A stretch of 44,077 nucleotides of DNA from the NCBI GenBank assembly GCA_051648405.1, contig JBOFFC010000056.1, positions 1 to 44,077 on the forward strand. The letters are read 5' to 3'. Positions 35,692 through 44,077 of this stretch are shown here, piece by piece; position 1 is the stretch's first letter; each line of letters opens with the position of its first letter. Both the position numbers and the translations under genes were made by a program. This DNA comes from JBOFFC01 sp051648405. Its GTDB lineage: Bacteria > Planctomycetota > Planctomycetia > Pirellulales > Lacipirellulaceae. Under the pieces are notes generated by a model, which made no database searches, was not told the DNA's origin, and saw only the letters and a list, made by a program, of their open reading frames with translations.

Positions 35692-36705
35692 GGCCGGCTT
35701 CGTCCCCTTGGGGATGTCGCGGACCCGGATCACGTTCCACGCGAGGCCCGTCTTCTCCATCAGCAGGATGACCCAGTAGGTCATGTCGAGCTCCCACCAA
35801 CGGTGCCCCTGCGACGCGACACGCTGGTAGGCGTGGTGGTTGTTGTGCCACCCCTCGCCGAACGCCAGCATTCCGACCCACCACAGGTTGCGGCTGTCGT
35901 CGGTCGTCTCGTAGTTGCGATAGCCCCACAGGTGCGTCGCCGAGTTCACCAGCCATGTGACGTGCATCACGTAAACCATCCGCAGGGCGAGCCCCCAGAG
36001 CATCATCGAGAACCCGTAGTAGACGGCGTCCTTGCCCCCCATCCCGAGCGGCGTCCCGAAGTACCCGACCGCGAACAGCCCGAGCCCGAGCACGAAGTGC
36101 GTCGGCAGGAACAGCTTGTGGAGGACCACCATCATGCGGTCCTTCATCATGTCGGGGGCGTAACGCGCCAGCAGCTCTTTGTGCCACTTTTGGCCCAGGT
36201 TCGGCATGAACCAGAACATGTGGCTCCACCACTTGCCGTGACGCGGAGAGTGGGGGTCGCCGTCCTTGTCGCTGAAGGCGTGGTGCTTGCGGTGGTTGGC
36301 GACCCAGGTGAGCGCCGAGCCTTCGCCCGAGAGCTGCCCCAAAAACGCCAGCAGCCAGCGGACCGGCTTGTACGTCTGAAAGCTGCCGTGGGTCAGCAAC
36401 CGGTGGTAGCCCATGCAGACCCCCAGCGAGCCGGTCGCGAACGACAGCACAACGAACGTCACCAGCCCTTGCCAACTGAAGTAGAACGGGGCCGCCACCG
36501 CCATGACGTGCATCAGCCCGATCCAGATAACGGTCGGCCAGTCGAGCCCGCGCGACCACATGGCCCACGAGTTGGCGGCGGGCATCGGCGTCTCCATCGC
36601 CGGACGAGGCGTCGGCTTCATCGGGCCCTTGTGAAGTCGCTCGACGGCGGGCTTCGGCAAGGCGACAGCAGAGCCTTCGGATTCCTTGGTCGCTTCGAAC
36701 GACAT
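35689..36705 (-). CDS. Membrane fatty acid desaturase (acyl-CoA delta-9 type)
   Basis: A 338-residue di-iron membrane desaturase introducing a double bond into fatty acyl chains. The three histidine boxes are intact: HRLLTH (101-106), HRKHH (138-142) and HNNHH (287-291). Hydrophobic helices lie at about 57-77, 80-98 and two more around 195-250. The ATG at 36705 (MSFEATKES) was chosen; a frame open to 36858 gives an unlikely extension. Its stop codon is in the terminal repeat of the adjacent 156-bp element, so the original C-terminus may have differed slightly; the last residues are IPKGTKPA. Confidence 0.93.
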   Translation of the reverse strand: MSFEATKESEGSAVALPKPAVERLHKGPMKPTPRPAMETPMPAANSWAMWSRGLDWPTVIWIGLMHVMAVAAPFYFSWQGLVTFVVLSFATGSLGVCMGYHRLLTHGSFQTYKPVRWLLAFLGQLSGEGSALTWVANHRKHHAFSDKDGDPHSPRHGKWWSHMFWFMPNLGQKWHKELLARYAPDMMKDRMMVVLHKLFLPTHFVLGLGLFAVGYFGTPLGMGGKDAVYYGFSMMLWGLALRMVYVMHVTWLVNSATHLWGYRNYETTDDSRNLWWVGMLAFGEGWHNNHHAYQRVASQGHRWWELDMTYWVILLMEKTGLAWNVIRVRDIPKGTKPA

Positions 36706-36910
36706 GCGGGCCTGTGCTTTCAACAAAAGAAGGCGCGGTGGAGCGTTGCTTCGGGGGGCGCCCGATGGTGGACTACGGAGAGCGGAGCCGACATCAACTT
36801 GAGACATTGTCTCAAGAGCAGGATGGGCCGCCCAGCGAGAATAAGGGGGCAACCCCAAAGTGGCTAGTCCAACGCGCGGCGGCAGAACGCCGCGGCGTCC
36901 CCACCCCCGT

Positions 36911-39544
36911 CTACGGCGGCGCTAGCCCTCCGGTTCGCCAGGACCGCGACCGCACCCCTTTTGCGTTGAGGACCACGTCGATCCCCCCCGTGTCGTGCGT
37001 GTTCGCGACCCACGCCCCGGCGAGCCGGTACGCCCCCGCGACCGAGCTCTCGGGCCGACCGCTGGAGATCACCACCCCCTCGGGCCGGGACCAGCGGGCG
37101 AGTCCTGGGGGATCGCTGCGCTCGCTGCCGTGGTGCGGGGCCACGAGCACGTCGCAGTCGTACGGCTCTTGGGCGAGGACCTGCTCGAGGCCGGGGGTCT
37201 CGAGGTCCCCCGTCACGAGCACGCGGCGCCCGGCGTGCTCGACGCCGAGCACCAGGCTGTTGGCGTTGTCGGAGCCCATGACCCCTAAGTCGGTGGGGTG
37301 CAGCACGCGGAGGCGTGTGTCGTCGCTTGGGGGGCCGACCCGCAGCACGTCCCCCGTCACCAGCCCGCGCAGCGGAGTCCCGCGCTCGGCGAGGAGCCGC
37401 ACCAACGCGGCCGGAGCGCCGGCGTCGGTCTCTTGAGCGCTGCGCGGGAAAGTCCGGTGCGAAACCCACACGGCGCGGATCGCCATCCGCTCGAGCAGCC
37501 CCGGCAGGGCGTTGAAGTGATCGACGTCGGCGTGCGAGACGACGACCGCGTCGAGCCGCGTGACCCCTTTCGCCCAAAGGACCCGGGCGATCGTGTCGGC
37601 CGACTGCACGGGGTCGCGTAGCGCGCCGGCGTCGCACAGCACCGCGGCGCCCGACGGGCTCACGATGAGCGTCGCCGCCCCGTGGCCGACGGCGAGGAAC
37701 GAGCACTGCACCCCCTGGCCAGGGGCGAGCGAACGCACCAGCAGCGGCGTGAACGCCGAAGCGACCACCGCGAGCGTCGCGCGAAGCGCCACCCCGCGCC
37801 ACGCCGGGGCGAGCCAGCCCGCGACCCCCCCGCTGCCGAGCAACACGTGCCACAGCGGGACCCACCACGCCGGGGGCCCGGCGGTCGGCAGCGCGCCGCC
37901 GGGGGCCTCGGCCGCGCCACGGACGGCGGCGGTGGCGATCGACACCAGCGGCTCGCAAACCCAGGCTGCCGGGGCGCCGAGGATCGTCGCCAACCCGTCG
38001 CTCCAGGGGCCGATGAGGCCTTCGATCGTCGCGAGCCACAGCCCCAGCGGCACGACCAGCGACGTAACCGGCGCGAGCACCAGCGACAACGGGACCGCGG
38101 CCGGGCTCACCCAGTGGAACTCCTCGGCGATCATCGGGCCGCACGCCACCAGGACCGCCGCCGTTGTCGCGAGGACCAGCAGCGTCGTCGCGAGGAACCG
38201 CCGCGCGATGCGCTCCACGGGCGCCCGGGACCAGACCACGAGTCGCTCGATCGGCGACAGCGGCCGCGCCGCGCGCCACGCGACGAAGGCGCCGACCGCC
38301 AGTAGCACGGCCGTCGCCAGGAAGCTGAGCCGCGTCCCGGGCGAGTGCCACGCCCCGGGTGACGCGGCGAACACCGCGATGGCCCCCCCCGCCAGCGAGT
38401 TGATCCCCAGCGCCCTTCGACCCGCGGTCCACGCAAAGCAGGCCGCGACGACAACGACCGCCGCGCGCACCGCCGGGGGCGAAGCCCCCGTGACCGCCGC
38501 GTAGCCTACGGCGCCGACGACGCTCAGCAGGATCGCCCATCGCTGCGACAACACCCCGCGCCGCGCGAGCCAGACGGCGAGCAGTGCGAGCAGCCCGACG
38601 TTGAACCCCGACACGACGAGCACGTGCAGCGTGCCCGTCTTGCGGAACGCTTCGACGAGGTCCGCTTCGAGCGCGCCAACGTCCCCCAGCAGCATGCCGC
38701 GCGTCACTGCCGCCACTTCGGGCGACAAGGCGCCGTCGAGGCCTGCGGCGAGCCGAGCGCGTGTCGCGTCGAGCGATCGCTGCGCGGCGGCACGCCAACC
38801 CCCCGCTTGCCCGAGCTTCGTGAGGCACTCGGCCGAGTCGGTCGAGACGCTCGCCAGCCTGCGCTCGGCGCGGGCCGCGGCGGCGACGTCGCGCTCGCCC
38901 GGGTTCAGCGGCGCCGGGGGGCGGCGGAGCTGGCCGAACACCCGCAGCCGGTCACCGGCGGCGACGTCGAGTGGCCTGACTTCGCCCGGCACGGCGTACA
39001 CCGTCACTTCGCACAGGCCCGAGGCGCCGCGCCACGCCGCGCCGTCGCGGAGCCGTTCGGCGCGGAGCCGGACGACCCAGCGGTCGCTCGCCGGGATCGC
39101 GCGGTAGGGGCTGGAGGGCGGGGCGCGGAAGAACTCGGGCCGGGCCAGCGCGACCCCGTCGAGCGCCACCGGCGCCGCGTCGCGCGGGGCGAAGCGGCCC
39201 AGGTCTTCGCGCTCGAACACCCGCCACGCTAAAGCCTGCCAGCAGCCGGCGGTGGCCGCGATCGCGACGAGTAGCGTCCAGCACGCCGCGTGAGCCTCCC
39301 CCCGAACGACCGCCCCGCGCCACACCACCGAGGCGGCGACCACGGCAGCGAAGAGCAGCGTGAGCGGCGCGGCGCCGAGCGCGCACGCCCCCGTAGCGGC
39401 CGCCAGCGCGACCCACACCAGCGGCATCGAATCGGGGCGCAGCGGGGCGACGCGGCGCAAGTAGTGTCCTTCGGCGCTCCAGCCGTTGGCCCCGGAGGGG
39501 CTGCGGCGAGCGGGTCGGGCGGCGATCGGCGGGGGGGGCAGCAT
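36911..39544 (-). CDS. comEC: ComEC/Rec2 family DNA-uptake channel protein
   Basis: An 877-residue inner-membrane protein for transport of single-stranded DNA during natural competence. It has an N-terminal pair of hydrophobic segments, an OB-like domain (about 120-240), the competence domain with HVLVVSGFNVGLLA (307-320) followed by many helices (to about 605), and a C-terminal metallo-beta-lactamase-like domain with HADVDHFNA (671-679), VTGDLE and APHHGS. The usual DVGQGDA start of that domain is LAVGHGAA here, a divergence. ATG 39544 was chosen; MPLVWVALAAA, 39 codons in, is an alternative. Competence partners are not in the window. Confidence 0.92.
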   Translation of the reverse strand: MLPPPPIAARPARRSPSGANGWSAEGHYLRRVAPLRPDSMPLVWVALAAATGACALGAAPLTLLFAAVVAASVVWRGAVVRGEAHAACWTLLVAIAATAGCWQALAWRVFEREDLGRFAPRDAAPVALDGVALARPEFFRAPPSSPYRAIPASDRWVVRLRAERLRDGAAWRGASGLCEVTVYAVPGEVRPLDVAAGDRLRVFGQLRRPPAPLNPGERDVAAAARAERRLASVSTDSAECLTKLGQAGGWRAAAQRSLDATRARLAAGLDGALSPEVAAVTRGMLLGDVGALEADLVEAFRKTGTLHVLVVSGFNVGLLALLAVWLARRGVLSQRWAILLSVVGAVGYAAVTGASPPAVRAAVVVVAACFAWTAGRRALGINSLAGGAIAVFAASPGAWHSPGTRLSFLATAVLLAVGAFVAWRAARPLSPIERLVVWSRAPVERIARRFLATTLLVLATTAAVLVACGPMIAEEFHWVSPAAVPLSLVLAPVTSLVVPLGLWLATIEGLIGPWSDGLATILGAPAAWVCEPLVSIATAAVRGAAEAPGGALPTAGPPAWWVPLWHVLLGSGGVAGWLAPAWRGVALRATLAVVASAFTPLLVRSLAPGQGVQCSFLAVGHGAATLIVSPSGAAVLCDAGALRDPVQSADTIARVLWAKGVTRLDAVVVSHADVDHFNALPGLLERMAIRAVWVSHRTFPRSAQETDAGAPAALVRLLAERGTPLRGLVTGDVLRVGPPSDDTRLRVLHPTDLGVMGSDNANSLVLGVEHAGRRVLVTGDLETPGLEQVLAQEPYDCDVLVAPHHGSERSDPPGLARWSRPEGVVISSGRPESSVAGAYRLAGAWVANTHDTGGIDVVLNAKGVRSRSWRTGGLAPP

Positions 39545-39704
39545 CGCGGCGCCAGCATACCCTCGCGGCGGGGGGTGAGCGGCGCATCCGGGCCCCGTCT
39601 CGCCCCCGTTGCCGAACTCACCCCCGTTGCCCCGCGTAGCGATCCGGGACGGACCCGCTCTATACTCGCGGCCTGACAGCAAGCTCGCACTGCGTCCGCC
39701 ACGG

Positions 39705-39736
39705 CCGCTCACTCGAAGGGCCGCCCACTCGAAGGG
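39705..39736. repeat. 16-bp direct tandem repeat upstream of the S9 peptidase
   Basis: CCGCTCACTCGAAGGG and CCGCCCACTCGAAGGG are adjacent and differ at one base. The second ends 9 nt before the ATG and provides the purine-rich GAAGGGAA that probably serves as the ribosome binding site. Confidence 0.75.
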
Positions 39737-39745
39737 AATCTCACC

Positions 39746-42082
39746 ATGCTGCGCTCGCTCTCCCGCTCGGCAGGCCGTCGCGGTGCTCCGCGCTCCCCGC
39801 GGCCTTCGGCTTCACCCCGTCGCCCGGGGTTGATGGCCGCCGAGCTCGCCCTGTTCGCCACGCTGTTGCTGGCGATGGTCGCCGGTTGCGCCCAGTCGGG
39901 CCCCGTTGACGGCGGGGCCGCGTCGATCGACGCCCCGTCCGCCGGGTTTACGACGACCGCCGAGAAGGCCTCGGGGCTCGCGAGCTCGCTGCAACCGGTT
40001 TCGACGACGTCGTCCAAGGGCACGTCAAACGCCGCTAACGCTGGCGCCGGTGTGGCCGACGCGCCGCTGATCCCGCGCGAGGTGCTGTTCGGCAATCCTC
40101 AGGTCGCCCAGGCGCGGCTGAGCCCCGACGGGAGGCGCCTGAGCTTCCTCAAGCCGGTCGAAGGGGTGCTCAACGTTTGGGTTGGTCCCGTCGATGACCC
40201 GTCGAAGGCCGAGCCGGTCACCGACGACAAGCTCCGCGGCATCCGTTCGCACGGCTGGGCGTACAACAGCCGCTACATCGTCTACACCCAAGACAAAGGG
40301 GGAGACGAGGACTGGCACGTCTACGCGACGAACGTCGCGACGAAGGAGACCAAGGACCTCACGCCGATCGACGGCGTGAGCGGCGAGCTCTCGGGCGCCA
40401 GCGAGCGATTCCCCGACGAGCTGCTCGTGGGGATCAACGACCGCGACCCCCAACTGCACGACCTTTACCGCGTGAACCTCGAGACGGGCGAGCGCAAGCT
40501 GGTCCAGGAGAACCCGGGCTTCGCGGGGCTGGTGACCGACGACGACTTCCGCGTCCGGATGGCGATCAACTACACGCCGCAGGGGGGCCAGGTTTGGCTC
40601 ATGCCGAAGGAGGGGGCGCCGGGCGACAAGGGCTACGCCGACTGGGACACGACCGAGGAGTTCACTTCCGAAGACGCGATGACGAGCGGGCCGGCCGGAT
40701 TCGACAAGACGGGGCAGGTCCTGTACTTCGAGGACAGCCGCAAGCGGAACACGGCCGGCCTCTTCGCGCGCGACCTGGCGACCGGCGAGGTGCAGCTCGT
40801 CGCCGAGGACGGCCGGGCCGATGTCGGGGGAGTCCTCGCGCACCCAACCGAGAAGACGCTGCAAGCCGTCTCGTTCACCTACAGCCGGCGCGAGTGGAAG
40901 GTGCTCGACGAGTCGATTCGCCCCGACCTCGAGTTCCTCAAGGCCGAGCAGGACGGCGAGTTCGAGGTCACCAGCCGGACGCTCGACGACGGTCAGTGGA
41001 CGGTCGCCTACATCCTCGACAACGGCCCGGTGAAGTTCTTCCGCTACGAGCGCCCCACGGACGCGTCGCCCGAGAAGCCGCGCAAGCTGAACTACCTGTT
41101 CAGCAGCCGCGACGACCTCGAGGGCTACCCCCTCGTGGAGATGCACACGCCGCTGGTGAAGAGCCGCGACGGGCTCGAGCTCGTTTGCTACTTGTCCCTT
41201 CCGCCGGGGAGCGACCCCGACGGCGACGGCGTTCCGAGCGAGCCCGTGCCGATGGTGCTCGACGTCCACGGCGGGCCGTGGTCGCGCGACGGCTGGGGGT
41301 TCAACTCCACGCACCAGTGGCTCGCCAACCGCGGCTACGCGGTGCTCTGCGTCAACTACCGCGGCTCGACCGGTTTCGGCAAGGAGTTCATCAACGCGGC
41401 CAACGGCGAGTGGGCCGGCAAGATGCACGACGACCTGCTCGACGCGGTCGATTGGGCGGTCGAGCGCGGCGTGGCGCAACGCGACAAGGTCGCCATCATG
41501 GGGGGGAGCTACGGCGGTTACGCGACGCTCGTTGGCCTGACGTTCACCCCCGAGGTGTTCGCCTGCGGCGTTGACATCGTCGGCCCGTCGAGCCTGCTGA
41601 CGCTGATCCAGAACGTCCCCCCGTACTGGATGCCGTTCATGCCGGTGATGAAGCTCCGCGTCGGCGACTGGACGACCGAGGAGGGGAAGGCCGAGCTGAC
41701 CCGCCGCTCGCCGCTGACGCACGTCGAAAAGATCGTGCGGCCGCTGCTGATCGGCCAAGGGGCGAACGACCCGCGCGTGACGCAGCTCGAAGCCGACCAA
41801 GTCGTCGCCGCGATGCAAGAGAAGAGGATCCCGGTGACCTACGCCCTGTACCCCGACGAGGGGCACGGCTTCGCGCGTCCGGCCAACAGCAAGAGCTTCA
41901 ACGCGGTGACCGAGGCGTTCCTAGCCGAGCACCTGGGGGGCCGCTACGAGCCAGTCGGCGCCGACCTCGAGGGCTCGACGCTGCACGTCCCCGCCGGGGT
42001 GGAGGGGGTCCCGGGCCTCGCCGAGGTGCTGCCGGCGGAGCGGCAGAAGATGCCGGTGAAGGAAGCGGCGAAGGCCGAGTGA
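39746..42082 (+). CDS. Prolyl oligopeptidase-family (S9) serine peptidase, probable lipoprotein
   Basis: A 778-residue peptidase with an N-terminal beta-propeller-like region and a C-terminal alpha/beta hydrolase domain. The triad is Ser588 in GGSYGGYA, Asp675 in GQGANDPRV and His707 in DEGHGF; the conserved DVHGGPWSRDGW and NYRGSTGFGKEF (S9C/DPP-like) are also present. LFATLLLAMVAGC near residue 36-48 is a lipobox-like signal, so it may be lipid-anchored. The start ATG 39746 has GAAGGGAA upstream; an in-frame ATG at 39833 would give a more normal lipoprotein signal. The last 45 residues are an unusual Gly/Glu/Lys-rich extension. Confidence 0.93.
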   Translation: MLRSLSRSAGRRGAPRSPRPSASPRRPGLMAAELALFATLLLAMVAGCAQSGPVDGGAASIDAPSAGFTTTAEKASGLASSLQPVSTTSSKGTSNAANAGAGVADAPLIPREVLFGNPQVAQARLSPDGRRLSFLKPVEGVLNVWVGPVDDPSKAEPVTDDKLRGIRSHGWAYNSRYIVYTQDKGGDEDWHVYATNVATKETKDLTPIDGVSGELSGASERFPDELLVGINDRDPQLHDLYRVNLETGERKLVQENPGFAGLVTDDDFRVRMAINYTPQGGQVWLMPKEGAPGDKGYADWDTTEEFTSEDAMTSGPAGFDKTGQVLYFEDSRKRNTAGLFARDLATGEVQLVAEDGRADVGGVLAHPTEKTLQAVSFTYSRREWKVLDESIRPDLEFLKAEQDGEFEVTSRTLDDGQWTVAYILDNGPVKFFRYERPTDASPEKPRKLNYLFSSRDDLEGYPLVEMHTPLVKSRDGLELVCYLSLPPGSDPDGDGVPSEPVPMVLDVHGGPWSRDGWGFNSTHQWLANRGYAVLCVNYRGSTGFGKEFINAANGEWAGKMHDDLLDAVDWAVERGVAQRDKVAIMGGSYGGYATLVGLTFTPEVFACGVDIVGPSSLLTLIQNVPPYWMPFMPVMKLRVGDWTTEEGKAELTRRSPLTHVEKIVRPLLIGQGANDPRVTQLEADQVVAAMQEKRIPVTYALYPDEGHGFARPANSKSFNAVTEAFLAEHLGGRYEPVGADLEGSTLHVPAGVEGVPGLAEVLPAERQKMPVKEAAKAE

Positions 42083-42112
42083 GAGCCTCGGCGAGCTCGT
42101 CCGAGCCGTCCA

Positions 42113-42865
42113 CTACAATGACATCTTGCTCAAGACCGAGTCGTGGAACCACCGTGGGACCTCTTGACCGGACTTCAGTTCAAGGCGAGTCCCGTCCGTG
42201 ATCTCCGCGAGCCAACGCATCTCCGCACCCGAGTTGTCGAAAACGTAGGCCCGGCTCGTCAGTCGAATCGCATCCGGTAGCAAGCCGAGTGACCGCGTGT
42301 AGCGTGTGCGCACCTTGTCCTCAGGTACGTCGTGCCCTCCTTGCCGGGCACGATTGCGCACTCGCGAAAGGTTGATCTCGGGATTGTCAGTTGCGACGAA
42401 GTAGAGGTAGGTCCGATACCCTGCCCCTCGGGCGCGACGGATCAAGTCGAGCTTGGAGGGGTGCGACATCACGGTTTCGACCGAGAACGGTCTGCCGGCA
42501 TCCATCAAGGCCTGCCCCAGGCAAGCGATCGCCTCGGCCGCCACGTAGGAGTTGACCTCGGAGTCCTTGAAGTCGAGTCGATTGCCGACGACCCGCAAGC
42601 GGGCCATGTCGGACGCGAGACCTGCCGAAGCCAGTCGCGGCGAATCGCGGAGGTGGGCCGACACCGCGCGCGCGTCCCAGCTGACTTGATACCACACGGG
42701 GTCGAGCGAGCGTTTCTCGCGCATCCTCGACTCAAGCTCGTCGGCGTTGAGAAATGCGCCGAAGAACGAGTCCGCGTACTGCTCTCGGAGCGACCGCTTC
42801 AGGGTGCTCTTGCCTGACCCGTTGGGCCCGCCAAACAGCCTCAGCCGCGGTGTGTAGTTGCTCAC
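42113..42865 (-). CDS. Zeta-toxin-like P-loop kinase
   Basis: A 250-residue cytoplasmic protein with Walker A GGPNGSGKS (12-20), NADELE, the segment FSVETVMSHPSKLDLIRRARGAGYRTYLYFVAT and RVPEDKVRTRYTRSL-type motifs (VPEDKVRTRYTRSLGLL) of the zeta toxin/AAA-like family. Zeta toxins phosphorylate UDP-N-acetylglucosamine and block peptidoglycan synthesis; substrate here is inferred. The start is GTG at 42865, overlapping by four bases (GTGA) the stop of the preceding small gene, the usual toxin-antitoxin arrangement. It converges with the S9 peptidase gene. Confidence 0.82.
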   Translation of the reverse strand: MSNYTPRLRLFGGPNGSGKSTLKRSLREQYADSFFGAFLNADELESRMREKRSLDPVWYQVSWDARAVSAHLRDSPRLASAGLASDMARLRVVGNRLDFKDSEVNSYVAAEAIACLGQALMDAGRPFSVETVMSHPSKLDLIRRARGAGYRTYLYFVATDNPEINLSRVRNRARQGGHDVPEDKVRTRYTRSLGLLPDAIRLTSRAYVFDNSGAEMRWLAEITDGTRLELKSGQEVPRWFHDSVLSKMSL

Positions 42866-43089
42866 CCGATCCGAAAGACCCTTCGCGCGACCTTAACGGC
42901 CGGTGGAAGCTGCTTGACGACGCGACGGGTCCCGTCGGGCGACAGGGCGATCAGCTCACCACCCTCCGCTTGCAGCACGGTCAAACCGGCGCGGAACGCG
43001 CTCGCGCGACCACGGGCGGGCGCCGTCATCGACGCGCGGACAAAGTCACTCTCCAGTCGCTTCATTTTGCGAATGCTCACGCGTCCCAT
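42862..43089 (-). CDS. Candidate antitoxin paired with the zeta-like toxin
   Basis: A 75-residue basic protein from ATG 43089 (MGRVSIRKMKRLESDFV). Its middle part has FRAGLTVLQAEGGELIALSPDGTRRVVKQLP, a pattern often seen in the small protein encoded before zeta-type toxins, though that is from memory of the family style and not checked. The frame opens further upstream to a TTG at 43179, which would add 30 residues; the ATG is preferred. It overlaps the toxin gene by four bases, so the pair is translationally coupled. Antitoxin function is inference. Confidence 0.6.
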   Translation of the reverse strand: MGRVSIRKMKRLESDFVRASMTAPARGRASAFRAGLTVLQAEGGELIALSPDGTRRVVKQLPPAVKVARRVFRIG

Positions 43090-43410
43090 CGTCTCGGCGC
43101 CCTGGAGGTAGAAACCCGGTTCACCATCGAGTGTAGCTCCGGACAACCGGCGAGTGAACCGCGTGCTCGCTCGCGCCAAAGCCTTGCTCTGTTGGTTTCA
43201 GCAGCGGTATCCGCCAGGCAGCCCCGGCGTCCGCGGCCAACAGCCGGACTCCGGCCCGTGGCTGCCCCCCGGGCTGAGCGGCGACCGGTGGGCGTGAATC
43301 CCGCGAGCCACCGAAATCCGCGACACGCGGGGGGCGTTTCCGGGGTTCCTGGGGGGGTGCGTCCGAATCGCGGGCGCAGCGTACTCCACCTCGGAACCGG
43401 AGCGGTCCTC
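43090..43410. other. Gap between antitoxin candidate and PEP-CTERM gene
   Basis: Divergent promoter region of 321 bp. The first 90 bp are open in frame with the small gene. The rest is GC-rich with G-runs (GGGGGGCG near 43329, GGGGGGG near 43350). No clear promoter, repeat or gene is seen. Confidence 0.45.
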
Positions 43411-44031
43411 ATGAAGCGCACCCTTGCGTTCGTTCTTTCCGCGTCTCTTCTGGCGATCGGGCCGGCCGCCAGCCCCACGCACGCGGCCGTGGTTGGTGGG
43501 GCTGTCACGGGGGGTGACTCGGGGGGGGCGTTCGAGTTGCTCGTGGCGCCGGCCGCCGCGGGGCCGAACGTGTTCCAGTCGCCGAACCTGATCGCCTTCG
43601 ACGAGCTCCAGGACGTCACGCTCACCGAGCCACTGATGATCGGCCCGGGGCTGCTGTTCGGGACCGGTTCGGTCTTGTCGAGCCACTACGTTGTCTTCGA
43701 CCCGGCGCAGCCCGCGACGCTCGACGGGACCGTGCTGTTCGACGAGCCGATCGTCGCGTTGCTCGTCGGCACTCCCCCGCCGATGAACCCGGTGCTGCCC
43801 CTCTTCGGGCTGCCGGCGACGACTTACACCTTCGGTTCGGCGATGGGGATCGAGCCCCCCGACACGGCCACTATCGCGATCATGAACCCGGCGCGGCTCC
43901 TTGTGCGCCTCAGCGCCGCGTCGCCCGGCGACCACATCCGCGTGCTCACGGGGACCGTGGTCCCCGAGCCGAGCGCCGCGGTCCTTGGGCTGCTCGCACT
44001 CGCGCCGATGCTCAAAACGCGGCGTGCTTGA
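43411..44031 (+). CDS. Small PEP-CTERM exported protein
   Basis: A 206-residue exported protein with signal peptide 1-25 (ending SPTHA), a beta-rich body with no recognised enzyme motif (ITFDELQD-like segment FDELQDVTLTEPLMIGPGLL; SSHYVVFDP), and a C-terminal PEP-CTERM signal VPEPSAAVLGLLALAPML followed by KTRRA (183-206). It should be sorted by an exosortase to the cell surface. The ATG at 43411 fits the signal peptide. Function beyond export is unknown. The remaining 46 bp to the window end hold nothing recognisable. Confidence 0.85.
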   Translation: MKRTLAFVLSASLLAIGPAASPTHAAVVGGAVTGGDSGGAFELLVAPAAAGPNVFQSPNLIAFDELQDVTLTEPLMIGPGLLFGTGSVLSSHYVVFDPAQPATLDGTVLFDEPIVALLVGTPPPMNPVLPLFGLPATTYTFGSAMGIEPPDTATIAIMNPARLLVRLSAASPGDHIRVLTGTVVPEPSAAVLGLLALAPMLKTRRA

Positions 44032-44077
44032 TTCGGCAGCGACCGCGCGATGACAACGAACAACGGGGGGCCGGGGC

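Noticed and set aside
39661..39666. TATACT as -10 box of an S9 peptidase promoter
   Set aside because: No -35-like hexamer lies at 16-19 nt; the nearest TTGCCC is 28 nt away.

Overview
The window is high-GC chromosomal DNA, most likely from a member of the Planctomycetota in or near the Pirellulales/Lacipirellulaceae. The evidence is two secreted proteins with PEP-CTERM tails (one with a dockerin-like calcium repeat), a PQQ-type beta-propeller protein with the DWPQWLGPNRDG-type N-terminus common in that phylum, TadE/TadG-like proteins, a fused AroD-AroE enzyme and many short interspersed repeats. No plasmid, phage or complete insertion sequence is evident. The assignment is inference from protein style, not a database match.

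Layout. 1-5 kb: two secreted proteins on the minus strand (PQQ-like propeller, S10 carboxypeptidase), each followed at once by a palindromic repeat, then the ABC-F translation factor EttA on the plus strand. 5-9 kb: a Lys-rich small protein, a PEP-CTERM/dockerin-like protein, and a minus-strand set proC - two unknown proteins - EF-P-like factor (EfpL type). 9-17.4 kb (plus strand): a small exported protein, a SelA-like protein lacking its PLP lysine, an unknown exported protein, a Prc/Tsp-type S41 protease and a secreted GH144/glycoamylase-like protein. 17.4-25 kb (minus): PhnP-like metallo-hydrolase, a TadE-TadG(vWA)-TadE trio behind a HAMP-like membrane protein, hisH, an OmpA-like lipoprotein, an unknown protein and a prepilin peptidase. 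24.8-27.4 kb: shikimate genes aroK and aroDE with a FitA-like antitoxin and a toxin stub wedged between them. 27.7-32.2 kb: mutL and an NtrC-type regulator with its soluble kinase. 32.5-35.5 kb: pnp and rpsO. 35.7-44 kb: fatty-acid desaturase, comEC, an S9 peptidase, a zeta-toxin-like pair and a second PEP-CTERM protein.

Functional links. hisH, aroDE, aroK and proC are amino-acid biosynthesis genes. EttA, the EfpL-like factor, rpsO and pnp concern translation and RNA turnover. The Tad-type proteins and prepilin peptidase fit a surface pilus or secretion system whose other parts lie elsewhere. MutL has the endonuclease motif of MutH-independent mismatch repair.

The most unusual content lies in the gaps. 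Strictly 7-nt-phased degenerate arrays abut start or stop codons at several loci and in places enter coding sequence. A 31-bp inverted repeat and a second repeat supply the C-terminus of the histidine kinase. A 176-nt nested inverted repeat lies beside the pnp terminator. A 156-bp element with terminal inverted repeats supplies the desaturase stop codon. The best protein-level leads are the lysine-less SelA homologue, the orphan antitoxin with its 15-codon toxin remnant, and the zeta-toxin pair. I saw no CRISPR array, tRNA or rRNA.
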